A DNA stretch of 64,000 nt from Pomphorhynchus laevis (lineage: Eukaryota; Acanthocephala; Palaeacanthocephala; Echinorhynchida; Pomphorhynchidae): positions 1-64,000 of the forward strand of contig WNNJ02001447.1 of the NCBI GenBank assembly GCA_012934845.2, written 5' to 3'. Positions 22,330 to 32,515 of the stretch are shown piece after piece. Each line of letters opens with the position of its first letter. The stretch's first letter is position 1. Made by a program: the position numbers and the translations under genes. Under the pieces are notes generated by a model that was not told where the DNA came from, made no database searches, and worked only from the letters and a program-made list of their open reading frames with translations.

Positions 22330-25230
22330 AACTATTAGAAAAAGAAAATTTTTGGATTAAAACGCTTAATTTCCACGTACCCATTAGGATTGAATGACGT
22401 GGTACAAGGAATTGGCAGAAGTAGTATAATACATAATAAACAACTATATTATAATAATCCAGTTAAACGCAAACTAAGAAGTCATGGTGACAAAAGGAAT
22501 AGGAAAAATAGAGTTAAAAATATTAAAAAAGATATGTATATAAATGAACAATTAGAAATATTAAAACAACTTTTAAGTGATAATAAGTTAAAAGATCTTT
22601 ATGTAAATATAAGAAGTTTTTCTAAAGATATCATATGTTCAATAAATCAAAAATTAATTAACGACTATGATAGGCTAAGTTGTATAATAGACAGTTATTG
22701 TAATACAAAATAATATTATCGTACAATAAATGTTAATAATAACAATAGAAAATATACATTAACCATAAACTTCATTAATAAATGTATAGATAACATAAAT
22801 ATAGCCGGACTATTAAATAATTCTAAAAGTTAAGAAATAATAAGGTCAGATTTAAGTAAATATATTCCTAAGATAACGTATAAACTCCTATCACCATTAG
22901 GACGAAAAATTTGTAATTATAATAAAGAATTAAAATCAATATGTAACGATAATATTAGAAACATAATGGAAACAGAATGCAATTGTAAAAGTCTTAGTTT
23001 TGATAAAATAAATGAACATATATGTACCCATAATCTAGAATTAATTGAAAATTGTGAATTAAGAAAGCTGCTATCAAAAGGGTATAAATATAGATTAAAT
23101 AACAACAACGACAAAAATAAAATTTACAGTTCGTTATATAATAACTTAAATGATTACTTCAGTAAGCTGATTAATAGTGAAAGCTCGAATATATCTAAGA
23201 TAAACATTTGGAAAGATTATATATTTGATAAAATTAAAAATAAAATGAAAATAACAAACAATTATAAAAGGAAAGATAAAATTAATAAAGATATGTATAA
23301 AGAACTTACTAAATTAAAGGATAACTATATAATAACAACTATTGATAAAGCTAGTAATAACTTTGTCTTCATATGCAAAAAGCTTTATTATGATATACTA
23401 ATGAAAGAGGTTAATTCTAATGATTTAAATGTAAATCCAACATATGAACGTAGTGAGTTGAGTTTAGAAACAATTATTACAAGTCACTGTTCTATAATGG
23501 ATAAAAAGGGTATAAAGGTTGAATTATATAATAAAACTATACCTATATTATATTGGAATCCAAAATTACATAAAAATCCAATAAAACCTAGGTTCATATG
23601 TAGTGCGTTTAAATGTACATTAAACCCACTTTCTCTCTATATGAATATAATACTCAAAGTAATTAAAGCACACCTTAAAAAATATTGCAGAGTAATCGAA
23701 ATTAATACTGGTATGAAACACTATTTCAGTATTAATTCTACAAAAGAATTTTTAGAACAGACAAAAGGAATAAATTTTCAAAATATAAATACATACGATT
23801 TTAGTACTCTTTATACAAATCTAGATTTAGTAGATATTAAAGAAGCGTTAGTAAAATTAATTAATCTTATATTCGGAAAAAGATATACATATATATGTTA
23901 TAATAATTATAACGCCTATCTAACAAAAATTAAACCATCAAATAAATATAAATATATGAATAAAATTGAATTAATAGAATCCTTAAATATTTTGATAAAT
24001 CAAAATTATTTAAAAGTAGGGACATTTATATTTAGACAAGTAAAAGGTGTTCCAGTGGGTGGTAATAGTAGCCCAAATTAGGCTGACTTGTTTTTAAGCT
24101 TTATAGAATATGAATTTGTTCAATGGATAAAAAGGTATAAAGGTTGAATTAGATAATAAAACTATACCTATATTATATTGGAATCCATAAATGTACATTA
24201 AAACCACTTTCTGTTTATATGAATAAAATACTTAAAGCAATTAAAGCACACTTTAAAAAATATTGCAAGGTAATCGAAATTAATACTGGTATAAAACACT
24301 GTTTCAGTATTAATTCTACAAAATAATTTTTAGAACAGACAAAAGGAATAAATTTTCAAAATATAAATACATACGATTTTAGTACGCTTTATACAAATCT
24401 AGATTTAGTAGATATTAAAGAAGCGTTAGTAAAATTAATTAATCTTATATTCGGAAAGATATATACATATATATGTTATAATAATTATAACGCCCATCTA
24501 ACAAATATGTAGTGCGTTTAAATGTACATAAAAACCACTTTCTGTCTATATGAATAAAATACTTAAAGTAATTAAAACACATTTTAAAAAATATTGCATG
24601 GTAATCGAAATTAATACTGGTATAAAACACTATATCAGTATTAATTCTACAAAAGAATTTTTAGAACAGACAAAAGGAATAAATTTTCAAAATATAAATA
24701 CATACGATTTTAGTACGCTTTATAACAAATCTAGATTTAGTAGATATTAAAGAAGCGTTAGTAAAATTAATTTATCTTATATTCGGAAAGATATATACAT
24801 ATATACGTTATAATAATTATAACGCCTATCAAACAAAAATTAAACCATCTAGTAAATTTAAATATATGGATATAATTGAATTCATGAATCCTTAAATATT
24901 TTGATAAATCAAAATTATTTTAAAGTATGGGCATCTATATTTAGACAAGTAAAATGTTTTTCATTAGGTGGTAATAGTAGCCCAATTAGAGCTGACTTGT
25001 ATTTAAGCTTTATAGAATATGAATTTGTTCATAATTGTGTAAAAACTAAATCTGAACAATATAAATATATGAAATATATGTTTCGATACATTGATGAGAT
25101 ATGTTAATTTAGCTCTATCAAGTTTTTCAATTAGTGAGCACATTTATCCAGAATGCATTATTATTAACACAACCAATATTAATGACATAGAAGGTGTATA
25201 TCTAGATATGAACATTAAATTAACATTGAC
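22330..25230 (+). pseudogene. PLE-2, long + strand copy with RT core and tandem partial repeats
   Basis: The best RT in the family is at 22966-24081 (371 codons). It carries IITTIDKASNNFVFICKKLY (Asp-Lys box), PILYWNPKLHKNPIKPRFIC (the LPKIHK-type box), INTYDFSTLYTNLDL (catalytic Asp) and FRQVKGVPVGGNSSP. The linker region starts at 22390. After about 24110 the 3' half of the RT is repeated in three partial tandem blocks (about 24121-24510, 24511-24840, 24841-25230), the last reaching the YIDE box (FRYIDEI). The C-terminus runs into a different PLE at 25231. Several breaks, so it is inactive. Confidence 0.8.
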
Positions 25231-26096
25231 GGTATGCAGTAACAGAGAATACAGACACAGAGAGTATAGGAGTATAAATTGCATATTAAGGGAATGTCAA
25301 TATCCGGAATGGGCTATAAAACGGTTTTTTACAATTGCGATAAGGGCAAATAAGTTGCCTAGAACGTCGACCGCACAGCTAGATATGAAACACGTTAAAT
25401 CAACGTTCATCAATAATACCTTAAAGATACGATTGTCGAAGTTAACTTCAAAGTTTAAGAACAGTATAAAAGTGTACTACAAAACTGGTGCGAGACTTAG
25501 TGGCATTTTTAAAAGGAAACCAGTTGCAGCATCACAATGTGTAATTTATACCATTCCGTGTTCAGATTGTGAGAAGACCTATGTTGGACAAACTAAACAA
25601 GGTTTAAAAAAGAGAACGTACCAACATAAGTACAACCTGAAGAAAAGTGATACATCTTCAGCAATATTCAATCATGTTATTGAGACTGGCCACAACATTG
25701 ATTTTGAAAGCACAGATATTCTACATAAAGAAAAACATTTAGGACGTAGGCTCGTTTTGGAATCATTGTACATTTCCATCTTTCCTACAATGGAAGGAAA
25801 AAAATCTAACTGGTCCTTAAAATTCTCTCCACAAGACGAACAAAAAGATGTAAACTATAAACTTGCTAAACATCGTGATAAGGTTGCCAAAATGAAATCA
25901 GCTATTGCCGATGGGGCTATAACTTAGTTACATTATTTTTAATGGAATTTTCTTTTTGTGTAATATTTTTCTTCTATTTTTAGATTGAAAAGGACTGCTA
26001 AGTACAGTCGAAATATCAAATAAATAAAGTTCTTTTTGTATTCTCGGGGATGGTTCGCAATAAAAAAGTTACTTTTGACCCGAAAGCAATTCTCAA
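25231..26096 (+). pseudogene. PLE-4, C-terminal part with intact-looking GIY-YIG nuclease
   Basis: Frame 25091-25927 starts as PLE-2 RT and switches near 25231 to an unrelated PLE: YRSINCILRECQYPEWAIKR, VYYKTGARLSG, then a GIY-YIG domain CVIYTIPCSDCEKTYVGQT with KKRTYQHKYNLKK, FNHVIETGHNIDF and LVLESLYI (catalytic Glu). This is the classical C-terminal nuclease of Penelope/Neptune-type elements. The 3' UTR has a GACTGC...CAGTC hairpin near 25996. PLE-2 sequence resumes at about 26097. So PLE-4 is a 5'-truncated insertion sitting in frame in PLE-2, at the place where two other PLE-2 copies also break off. Confidence 0.8.
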
Positions 26097-26560
26097 CGAT
26101 ATTAATTTATATCGTAAAGATGACATATTTAAATTTACAAGAAACATATTTTTGCATGAGCATTCGTGCATACCATATAATATAAAATATAATACATTAA
26201 ATAATGAAATTTTAAGAATTGCAACAATATGTAATGATATTGGCTTTCTTCAAAATCATTTAAATAATTTAATAGATACATATTTTAAACTAGGTTACTA
26301 TAAAAATAACACTAAGCAGAAAATAGTAAAATATATAAATCAACACAATAATATAAAGAATAAATTTAAACTCTTGAAGTGGCAAATTTTTATGGATGGA
26401 TAATAAATAATATACTTTGTATTAGAATAAGATACTAGATAGTTTTATCAGAGGAAATACATCATTAGCATGTATTTGGCCCCGCTGCTATGTTGGGTAG
26501 AGGAGTTAGGGGCCGAAACCTGATAGCATAGCAGTTCCTCCTGTTGAACTCTACATTTGC
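26097..26560 (+). pseudogene. PLE-2 C-terminus and 3' UTR after the PLE-4 insertion
   Basis: Frame 26050-26403: from INLYRKDDIFKFTRNIFLHE onward this is the PLE-2 C-terminus, ending shortly after KFKLLKWQIFMDG. The 3' UTR with pseudoknot runs to about 26555. The first 16 or so residues of the predicted frame belong to PLE-4. Confidence 0.75.
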
Positions 26561-27000
26561 TATTTTCTTTTTACAATCCTTTTTTAAATATTAATAACAA
26601 TTATTTATTATTTATTATTATTTATTATTTAATTGTAAAATTTTGAAATTAAATTTATTATGTTTAATGATTTTAGAAGATTTTAGATATTTATTTTTAA
26701 ATTATGTTGTAATTATTTTATTATTAAATAATAATTTAAACAATAATTAATTTTCTTAATGATAACATTAAGAAAATGTTATCATTAACATTTACGTTAC
26801 TCTTGATTACCTCTAATCCTTATTCTGATACATTTTTTGCTATTTATTTGTTTATTCAGCATAATTGACTTTTGTTTTAAATTTTAATTTTAAATTTTAA
26901 TTTAATTTGAATTGTAAAAAATCTTATCCAAAAATATGTTATTTAATTTATTATATGTTAAATCTCAAAGAAATATAATTGAAAATAATATCATTTCGAT
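26561..27000. other. AT-rich interval
   Basis: No gene. Many TTATTATTTATTATT-like runs and an inverted ATGTTATCATTAA pair near 26760-26795. Some of the A/T blocks resemble the outer part of the PLE-2 3' UTR. Confidence 0.4.
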
Positions 27001-27740
27001 TACCTTGCAATATTTTTATTCATATAGAACAGAAAGTGGTTTTAATGTACATTTAAACGCACTACATATTTGTTAGATAGGCGTTATAATTATTATAACA
27101 TATATATGTATATATCTTTCTGAATATAAGATTAATTAATTTTACTAACACTTCTTTAATATCTACTAAATCTAGATTTGTATAAAGCGTACTAAAATCG
27201 TATGTATTTATATTTTGAAAATTTATTCCTTTTGTCTGTTCTAAAAATTCTTTTGTAGAATTAATACTGAAATAGTGTTTTATATCAGTATTAATTTCGA
27301 TTACCTTGCAATATTTTTTAAAGTGTGCTTTAATTGCTTTAAGTATTTTATTCATATAAACAGAAAGTGGTTTTAATGTACATTTAAACGCACTACATAT
27401 GAACCTAGGTTTTATTGGATTTTTATGTAATTTTGGATTCCGATATAATATAGGTATAGTTTTATTATCTAATTCAACCTTTATACCCTTTTTATCCATT
27501 ATAGAACAGTGACTTATGTTAATTGTTTCTAAACTCAAGTCACTACGTTCATATGCTGGATTTACATTTAAATCATTAGAATTAACCTCTTTCATTAGTA
27601 TATCATAATAAAGCTTTTTGCATATGAAGACAAAGTTATTACTAGCTTTATCAATAGTTGCTATTATATAGTTATCCTTTAATTTAGTAAGTTCTTTATA
27701 CATATCTTTGTTAATTTGATCTTTCCTTTTATAATTGTTT
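27000..27740 (-). pseudogene. PLE-2 RT fragment
   Basis: Frame 27703-27062 (213 codons) covers the RT core: YIIATIDKASNNFVFICKKL, PILYRNPKLHKNPIKPRFIC, the INTYDFSTLYTNLDL box and the start of the following region, ending at NAYLTNM. The right end stops inside the RNKMK...KRKDQI linker. A repeated small piece of the same region lies at 27000-27060. No nuclease is present in this copy. Confidence 0.8.
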
Positions 27741-28305
27741 TTTTTTCATTTTCTCTCTAATTTTCTCAGAGAGAAACTTTTCCTCTTACATTTCATTATG
27801 TAAGAGGAAATGTTTCCTCTTATGTTTCGAATATGATATTTATTTTAAATTTTAATTCTAAATGTAAAACACGAAATCATAATTTTTTATTTTTGATTTT
27901 CTATAAAATATGAATTATATGAATTTTTATTATTTATAGATTATTATTTCTAGATAATCAATATTTACATAATTGTTTAATTTTTTTTAATTGTTTTTTT
28001 GAATCTCCACCTCAGAAGTATGAATGAACACGAAATTAGTTTTCTGTTTTATAAAAAAAACATAAAAATATATTATTAATATAATCTGTTATATTATAAA
28101 AAAAATAATTATTATATATTATATATATTTTTTATAATAAGTTTAGATATAAAATTATAAAAATGTATCCTTCAAAGGATCTTGTAAGAAAGCAAGCAAC
28201 GACAGCAAGTAAAATTCCTGCTAAATAAAATTAGTATGATCCGGAAAGCACATGGTTAGTTTAAAGAGGCTAAGCCCATGCTACCATGAAATGCCTATTT
28301 TTATA

Positions 28306-28390
28306 TATCACAAGGCAGCCGAAACGACTGATGGTAGTTCACCCTACTGATGAGTGCTGCCGGCTACCATCCGCTCGTCTAGGAGTGATA
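28306..28390 (+). ncRNA. Hammerhead-type ribozyme with reversed segment order (copy B)
   Basis: GAAAC is at 28321-28325, CTGATGAG at 28347-28354 and GTC at 28377-28379. Stem II is GGCAGC (28314-28319) with GCTGCC (28356-28361), plus C320-G354. Stem III is ACGA (28324-28327) with TCGT (28375-28378), extended beyond an internal loop by GATGGTAG (28330-28337) with CTACCATC (28364-28371). Stem I is CCTA (28343-28346) with TAGG (28380-28383), extendable past a bulged A. An outer helix pairs TATCAC (28306-28311) with GTGATA (28385-28390). Relative to copy A, the changes in stems I and II and the outer helix are compensated. A one-base bulge next to stem II is shared with copy A. Confidence 0.75.
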
Positions 28391-28658
28391 AAGAAGTTTG
28401 CTCTATTTGTAATCGATCTCCGTTTTTTTTGAGTATATACAAGTATAAAACTGAAGCTTATTAGCTCCCGGATCACAGTTTAACCAAGTCAGATATAAAA
28501 TTTTTTATATTAAAAACATTAATCAATATTTATACACTTAAAAAAGTTTGACTTAAAAAGTTTGAGAGCTAAAATAACAAACAATTTAAGTTCTAAATTT
28601 CAGTTCCGCTCATAGAAAATCTTGTATTTAAATCTTTTCTTGTTATTATTATGTAATC

Positions 28659-28958
28659 CAGTGCTTCTCAAACTTTCTGATGTGGCGTACCGGCAGATGT
28701 TTTTTCATGAAAAAACATGTGTTTGCCTTTTATAAAGAAGGCAAACACATGTGTTTGCCTTTTATTACGTAATCTATATTTTGATTATTTCTAGGTAATA
28801 ATGTGACCACCTGTGAACAGGTGGTCACATTACCCACCTGTTTCTCATGGCATGTAATTTTACATTTGTTTATTTTCCTTTGAAAATCTCTTCGCGTACC
28901 GGCAGACTATTGCTTGCGTACCATCACCGGTACGCGTACCACACTTTGAGTAGCACTG
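28659..28958. mobile_element. Non-autonomous hAT-type DNA transposon, 300 bp
   Basis: The ends are CAGTGCTTCTCAAAC on the left and, inverted, CAGTGCTACTCAAAG on the right, with GTACC-rich subterminal arms. This is the typical hAT terminus. ATGTAATC is duplicated on both sides (28651-28658 and 28959-28966). The empty site exists in the sister duplication at 35492-35499, which confirms both the boundaries and the 8-bp target duplication. There is no transposase. The interior is made of nested palindromes and includes pieces identical to the host repeat just outside it. Confidence 0.92.
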
Positions 28959-29282
28959 ATGTAATCTATATTTTGATTATTTCTAGATTATGAGTTTATT
29001 CATTTATTTTATCAAAATTAAGACTTTTGCAATTGCATTCTCTTTCTATAATTTATATTGTTTCTTCTATCATCTAATTTTGTAGTTACTTTTGTGAATT
29101 ATCGTTACTTTTAATTTATACGTAGACTGGGTAGTTACCCAGTCTCTGTAATTATCTGATTCATTGAAATTGCTATAATGTGCGAGCACAATGCCAATAT
29201 TAAACGAAGAAAATGAAAGGCAGAAAATAGACATTATATTAACTATTTACCATATTGGTTTATCTATCACAAAATTATGAAT

Positions 29283-30712
29283 GAAAAGACATGTGTTTGC
29301 CTTTTATAAAGAACAATGACTTACCAGACATTCTAGAGTATTTGTGTTATTTTAAAGTTTTTGAAATCTGACAAAAATCAAGCATTACACATTTTTCCAT
29401 TTATTTTAATATCAAATGAGTAAATGCTAAAGTTCTATTAAATACAACACTTTTTATCGAATAATACTTGGAAATATCGCGAAAATAACATTCCTTTTTT
29501 GCTGCTAAACATTCCTTTTTTGTTACTAAATAACATTCCTTTATTGTTACTAAACAAAAGATCTACTCATCGGCGAATTTAAACATTTGCGAATTAGCGC
29601 AGAAACAAATTTATACAGGAAACTTCACCCGAACAATATGTTAGCAGTTGAGAAATATGTTTAAATAGTGAATTAGCTCCCTGTTGATGATGATTCAATA
29701 CTTTGTTCCTTTAGAAGTTTAGGCGATTTTGAAAAACATCACTGACTGATTCGCATGTCGTGATGAAATTAAATATTATTTGCCTAAATATACATTCTAT
29801 ATTTTGTAGTTACATTTGTGAATTATCGTTACTTTTAATTTATACGTAGACTGGGTAGTTACCCAGTCTCTGTAATTATCTGATTCACAAAATTATGAAT
29901 GAAAAGACATGTGTTTGCCTTTTATAAAGAACAATGACTTACCAGACATTCTAGAGTATTTGTGTTATTTTAAAGTTTTTGAAATCTGACAAAAATCAAG
30001 CATTACACATTTTTCCATTTATTTTAATATCAAATGAGTAAATGCTAAAGTTCTATTAAATACAACACTTTTTATCGAATAATACTTGGAAATATCGCGA
30101 AAATAACATTCCTTTTTTGCTGCTAAACATTCCTTTTTTGTTACTAAATAACATTCCTTTATTGTTACTAAACAAAAGATCTACTCATCGGCGAATTTAA
30201 ACATTTGCGAATTAGCGCAGAAACAAATTTATACAGGAAACTTCACCCGAACAATATGTTAGCATTGTTATATTTATATACATATAAATATATGTATATA
30301 AATAGTATATCATTATAGTATTTAAAAAGTATATCCTACTTTTTAAAAATATTTGAGGATTCATTTTTATCTGTTCTACATTAATTCTATATCTATTCTA
30401 CATTAATTTATCTATCTACTCTATTCTATTCTACATTAATTTTCTCCATTTATTTATATTTGCTTAAAGGTTTAATTTTAAATGTTAGCTGTATTATTAA
30501 TGAATTGGACACTGCATGTCGGTGAATAATTGTAAATCTACTAAACTGAGCTACTCTTACCTCCCATTAGAGGTACACGTATTTTTTAATTATTAATGTC
30601 TTTAATAAAGATATGTGTTTGACATTTTAAAAATAACTACGACTTACTAGACATTCTAGAGTATTTGTGATATCTTAAAGTTTTAGAATACTGTTGAAAA
30701 TCAAGTTAATTT
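29283..30712. repeat. Three direct copies of a ~100-bp unit
   Basis: The unit running from GAAAAGACATGTGTTTGCC to the GACAAAAATCAAG end occurs at about 29283-29390 and 29899-30005, and diverged at about 30608-30712. The first two lie in a ~450-bp tandem duplication that also repeats the perfect ACTGGGTA/TACCCAGT hairpin (29130-29147 and 29848-29865). No coding potential. The right end joins the PLE-2 RT fragment. Confidence 0.7.
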
Positions 30713-31129
30713 AATGTATATATCTAAATATATACCTTCATTATCATTAATATTGGTTTTGTTATGAATAAGGCTTTCTGGATAAATTTGTTCACTAATA
30801 GAATAAAAATTAGTAGAATTAAATACACATATATCATCAATGTATCGAAACATATATTTCATATATTTATATTGTTTAGATTTAGTTTTTACACAGTTAT
30901 GAACAAATTCATATTCTATAAAGCTTAAAAACAAGTCAGCTATAATTGGGCTACTATTACCACCAATTGGAACACCTTTTACTTGTCTAAATATAGATGT
31001 CCCTACTTTTAAATAATTTTGATTTATCAAAATATTTAAGGATTCTATTAATTCAATTTTATCCATGTGGATTGCAATTTTATCCATGTGGATTGTGTAC
31101 ATGTTGATTGCAATATATAGGAAAAACAT
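30701..31129 (-). pseudogene. PLE-2 RT fragment with catalytic box
   Basis: The - strand frame from 31129 holds HMDKIELIESLNILINQNYL, GTSIFRQVKGVPIGGNSSP, then KYMFRYIDDICVFN (catalytic YIDD) and ends in YLDIYIKLT. At the point after NIKLT the sequence leaves PLE-2 for the duplicated repeat. The first residues (MFFLYIAINMYTI...) come from inverted PLE-2 sequence at the edge of the palindrome. Broken relic. Confidence 0.8.
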
Positions 31130-31177
31130 ATCAAATGTTAAAAACTAGTAAAACCTGTAAGCCAGACGCGAAAGAAT

Positions 31178-31215
31178 GACGAATGCCGTTTCATCATCAC
31201 AATGACTCATCAGTA
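31178..31215 (-). ncRNA. Hammerhead-like core, left arm
   Basis: On the - strand: CTGATGA (31213-31207), stem II GTCAT with ATGAT (one mismatch), GAAAC (31192-31188), a small stem III G...C around GCATT, then GTC. The order is canonical. I cannot find a convincing stem I in cis. Confidence 0.5.
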
Positions 31216-31445
31216 CCAGATCCCTCCCACTACTGGATGCAGAGGAGGACTGGCAGACGGCAATCAATGAATGAATCAATGTGAATGATGTACCATAAAA
31301 TTTTCTAGTAACATCATAGAGTACTCAATCAGTACAACTGCTTCACCAAAAAGGATCATTAGCAAAAGCACTGGCAAAAGCCAGCGCAGGTGTCTTTAAT
31401 ATTTGCGAGTCCTCCTCTGCATCCAGTAGTGGGAGGGATCTGGAA

Positions 31446-31486
31446 CTGATGGGTCATTGTGATGACGAAACAGCATTCGTCATTCT
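31446..31486 (+). ncRNA. Hammerhead-like core, central copy
   Basis: CTGATGG replaces CTGATGA at 31446-31452, then the same GTCAT...ATGAC stem II, GAAAC, and CATTCGTC follow. The changed core base predicts loss of activity. Canonical order, no clear stem I. Confidence 0.45.
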
Positions 31487-31749
31487 TTCGCGTCTGGCTT
31501 ACAGGTTTTACAAGAAATTCACGCGGAATGGTCTTACTCTCCTTAAATAAAAGTTAGCCGATATTAAAGAGACCCGCGCTGGCTTTTGCCAGTGCTTTTG
31601 CTAATGATCCTTTTTGGTGAAGCAGTTGTACTGATTGAGTACTCTATGATGTTACTAGAAAATTTTATAGTACATCATTCACATTGATTCATTCATTGAT
31701 TGCCGTCTGCCAGTCCTTCTCTGCATCCAGTAGTGGGAGGGATCTGGCA

Positions 31750-31786
31750 CTGATGAGTCATTGTGATGACGAAACGGCATTCGTCA
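31750..31786 (+). ncRNA. Hammerhead-like core, right arm
   Basis: CTGATGA (31750-31756), stem II GTCAT (31757-31761) with ATGAC (31766-31770), GAAAC (31771-31775), stem III of three pairs closing a GCATT loop, and GTC (31783-31785). This is the best kept of the three. The bases flanking the core do not make an obvious stem I, so either an irregular stem I or pairing in trans is needed. Confidence 0.55.
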
Positions 31787-31817
31787 TTCTTTCGCGTCTG
31801 GCTTACAGGTTTTACTA

Positions 31818-32360
31818 GTTTTTAACATTTGATATGTTTTTCCTATATATTGCAATCCACATGTACATTGTATAAGATACACTACACCTGGGTATTGCAG
31901 TTACAATTATTAATAATATTTAATGAAAAACATTTGTTTGTCGTATTACTTACGATACAATTATTATTTATAACATCAGAAACAATACAATTTTTTTCTG
32001 TTACATTTAAAAGATCTAAAATTGAAGTCATTAGTACTTACGTATTTTTTCAATATGGTTGAGTACATGTAACTTTTAAGTCATAATTTTTAACGTTGCT
32101 TTTTCGGTGTCGCCACCTAGTTTAGTTGACTCAGACTAAACTTACAACGGGCCATCCAGCAGCGTCTGACAAGGAACTGCTTTGCTTAAGGCGGTTGCAG
32201 GCTGGAACAAGATATATAAAGATCTAACACCTTCACTCCACGCGCTACGCGACCTAGCTATTGGCCATTACCTGGTCTCTTAAACGTTATTACGTGAAGC
32301 AGTTTACATTTTAAAGTGTAAACACCTTGGGATGCAAACTTCTCCCTTTTTAAAGAATTA
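31818..32360 (-). pseudogene. PLE-2 N-terminal zinc finger, GIY-YIG start, and 5' UTR
   Basis: Read leftward from about 32360. A non-coding 5' leader (32360-32085, shared with 53270-53552) is followed by a Cys cluster (a SFKC-type knuckle near 31995-32010, and NCNCNTQ near 31890-31905). Then comes GVVYLIQCTCGLQYIGKTYQ at about 31890-31830. The VVYLI and QYIGKT strands are the two halves of the GIY-YIG signature. So the nuclease precedes the RT in this family. In sister copies the reading continues through FHKHMKLIGHDIK to the RT linker. The + strand 77-codon frame over this stretch is antisense. Confidence 0.75.
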
Positions 32361-32515
32361 ATAAGTCATGCTTGTTTGAAAATAAGAAAGAATAATAGTA
32401 AAGTCGTAACCAATAATACATAGTTTCAGTATTTCTGGCAGAGGTCATATTACCGGGAAAACAAAGTCCACAGGTCAATAATAACATGTCAGTATAACAA
32501 ATCTAATCAGCTAAC
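32361..32515. mobile_element. PLE-2 leader outer part, shared with 57391-57480
   Basis: The block TCATGCTTGTTTGAAAATAAG to about 32480 recurs after the RLE-2 insertion at 57379-57480. It marks the far 5' end of PLE-2 or its target. No gene. Confidence 0.5.

Larger units (their letters stand above)
28004..31066. repeat. Segmental duplication, copy 1
   Basis: Matches 34832-37137 at high identity from the TCTCCACCTCAGAAG start to the PLE-2 RT. The 757-bp length difference is explained by a hAT-type insertion (28659-28958 plus target duplication) and a ~450-bp internal tandem duplication near 29793-30260, both present only here. It contains ribozyme B near its left end and a - strand PLE-2 RT fragment at its right end. 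Confidence 0.85.
31088..31870. repeat. Large palindrome carrying three hammerhead-like cores
   Basis: Arms of about 310 bp (roughly 31088-31400 and 31562-31870) are inverted copies of each other. The inner ~255 bp (ACTAGTAAAACC to GTCTTTAAT) is a repeat containing a hammerhead core. The outer ~55 bp is PLE-2 nuclease sequence. The centre (31408-31511) holds a further direct copy of the core segment. Inverted and direct terminal repeats with hammerheads are a known feature of PLE pseudo-LTRs. It interrupts the PLE-2 nuclease reading after QMLKT. Confidence 0.75.

Noticed and set aside
28261-28300. tRNA-derived SINE head upstream of ribozyme B
   Set aside because: GGCTAAGCC and GGTTAG recall a D arm, but no B box or acceptor stem is present.
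31829-32062. 77-codon + strand frame
   Set aside because: Antisense of the PLE-2 N-terminal GIY-YIG region.
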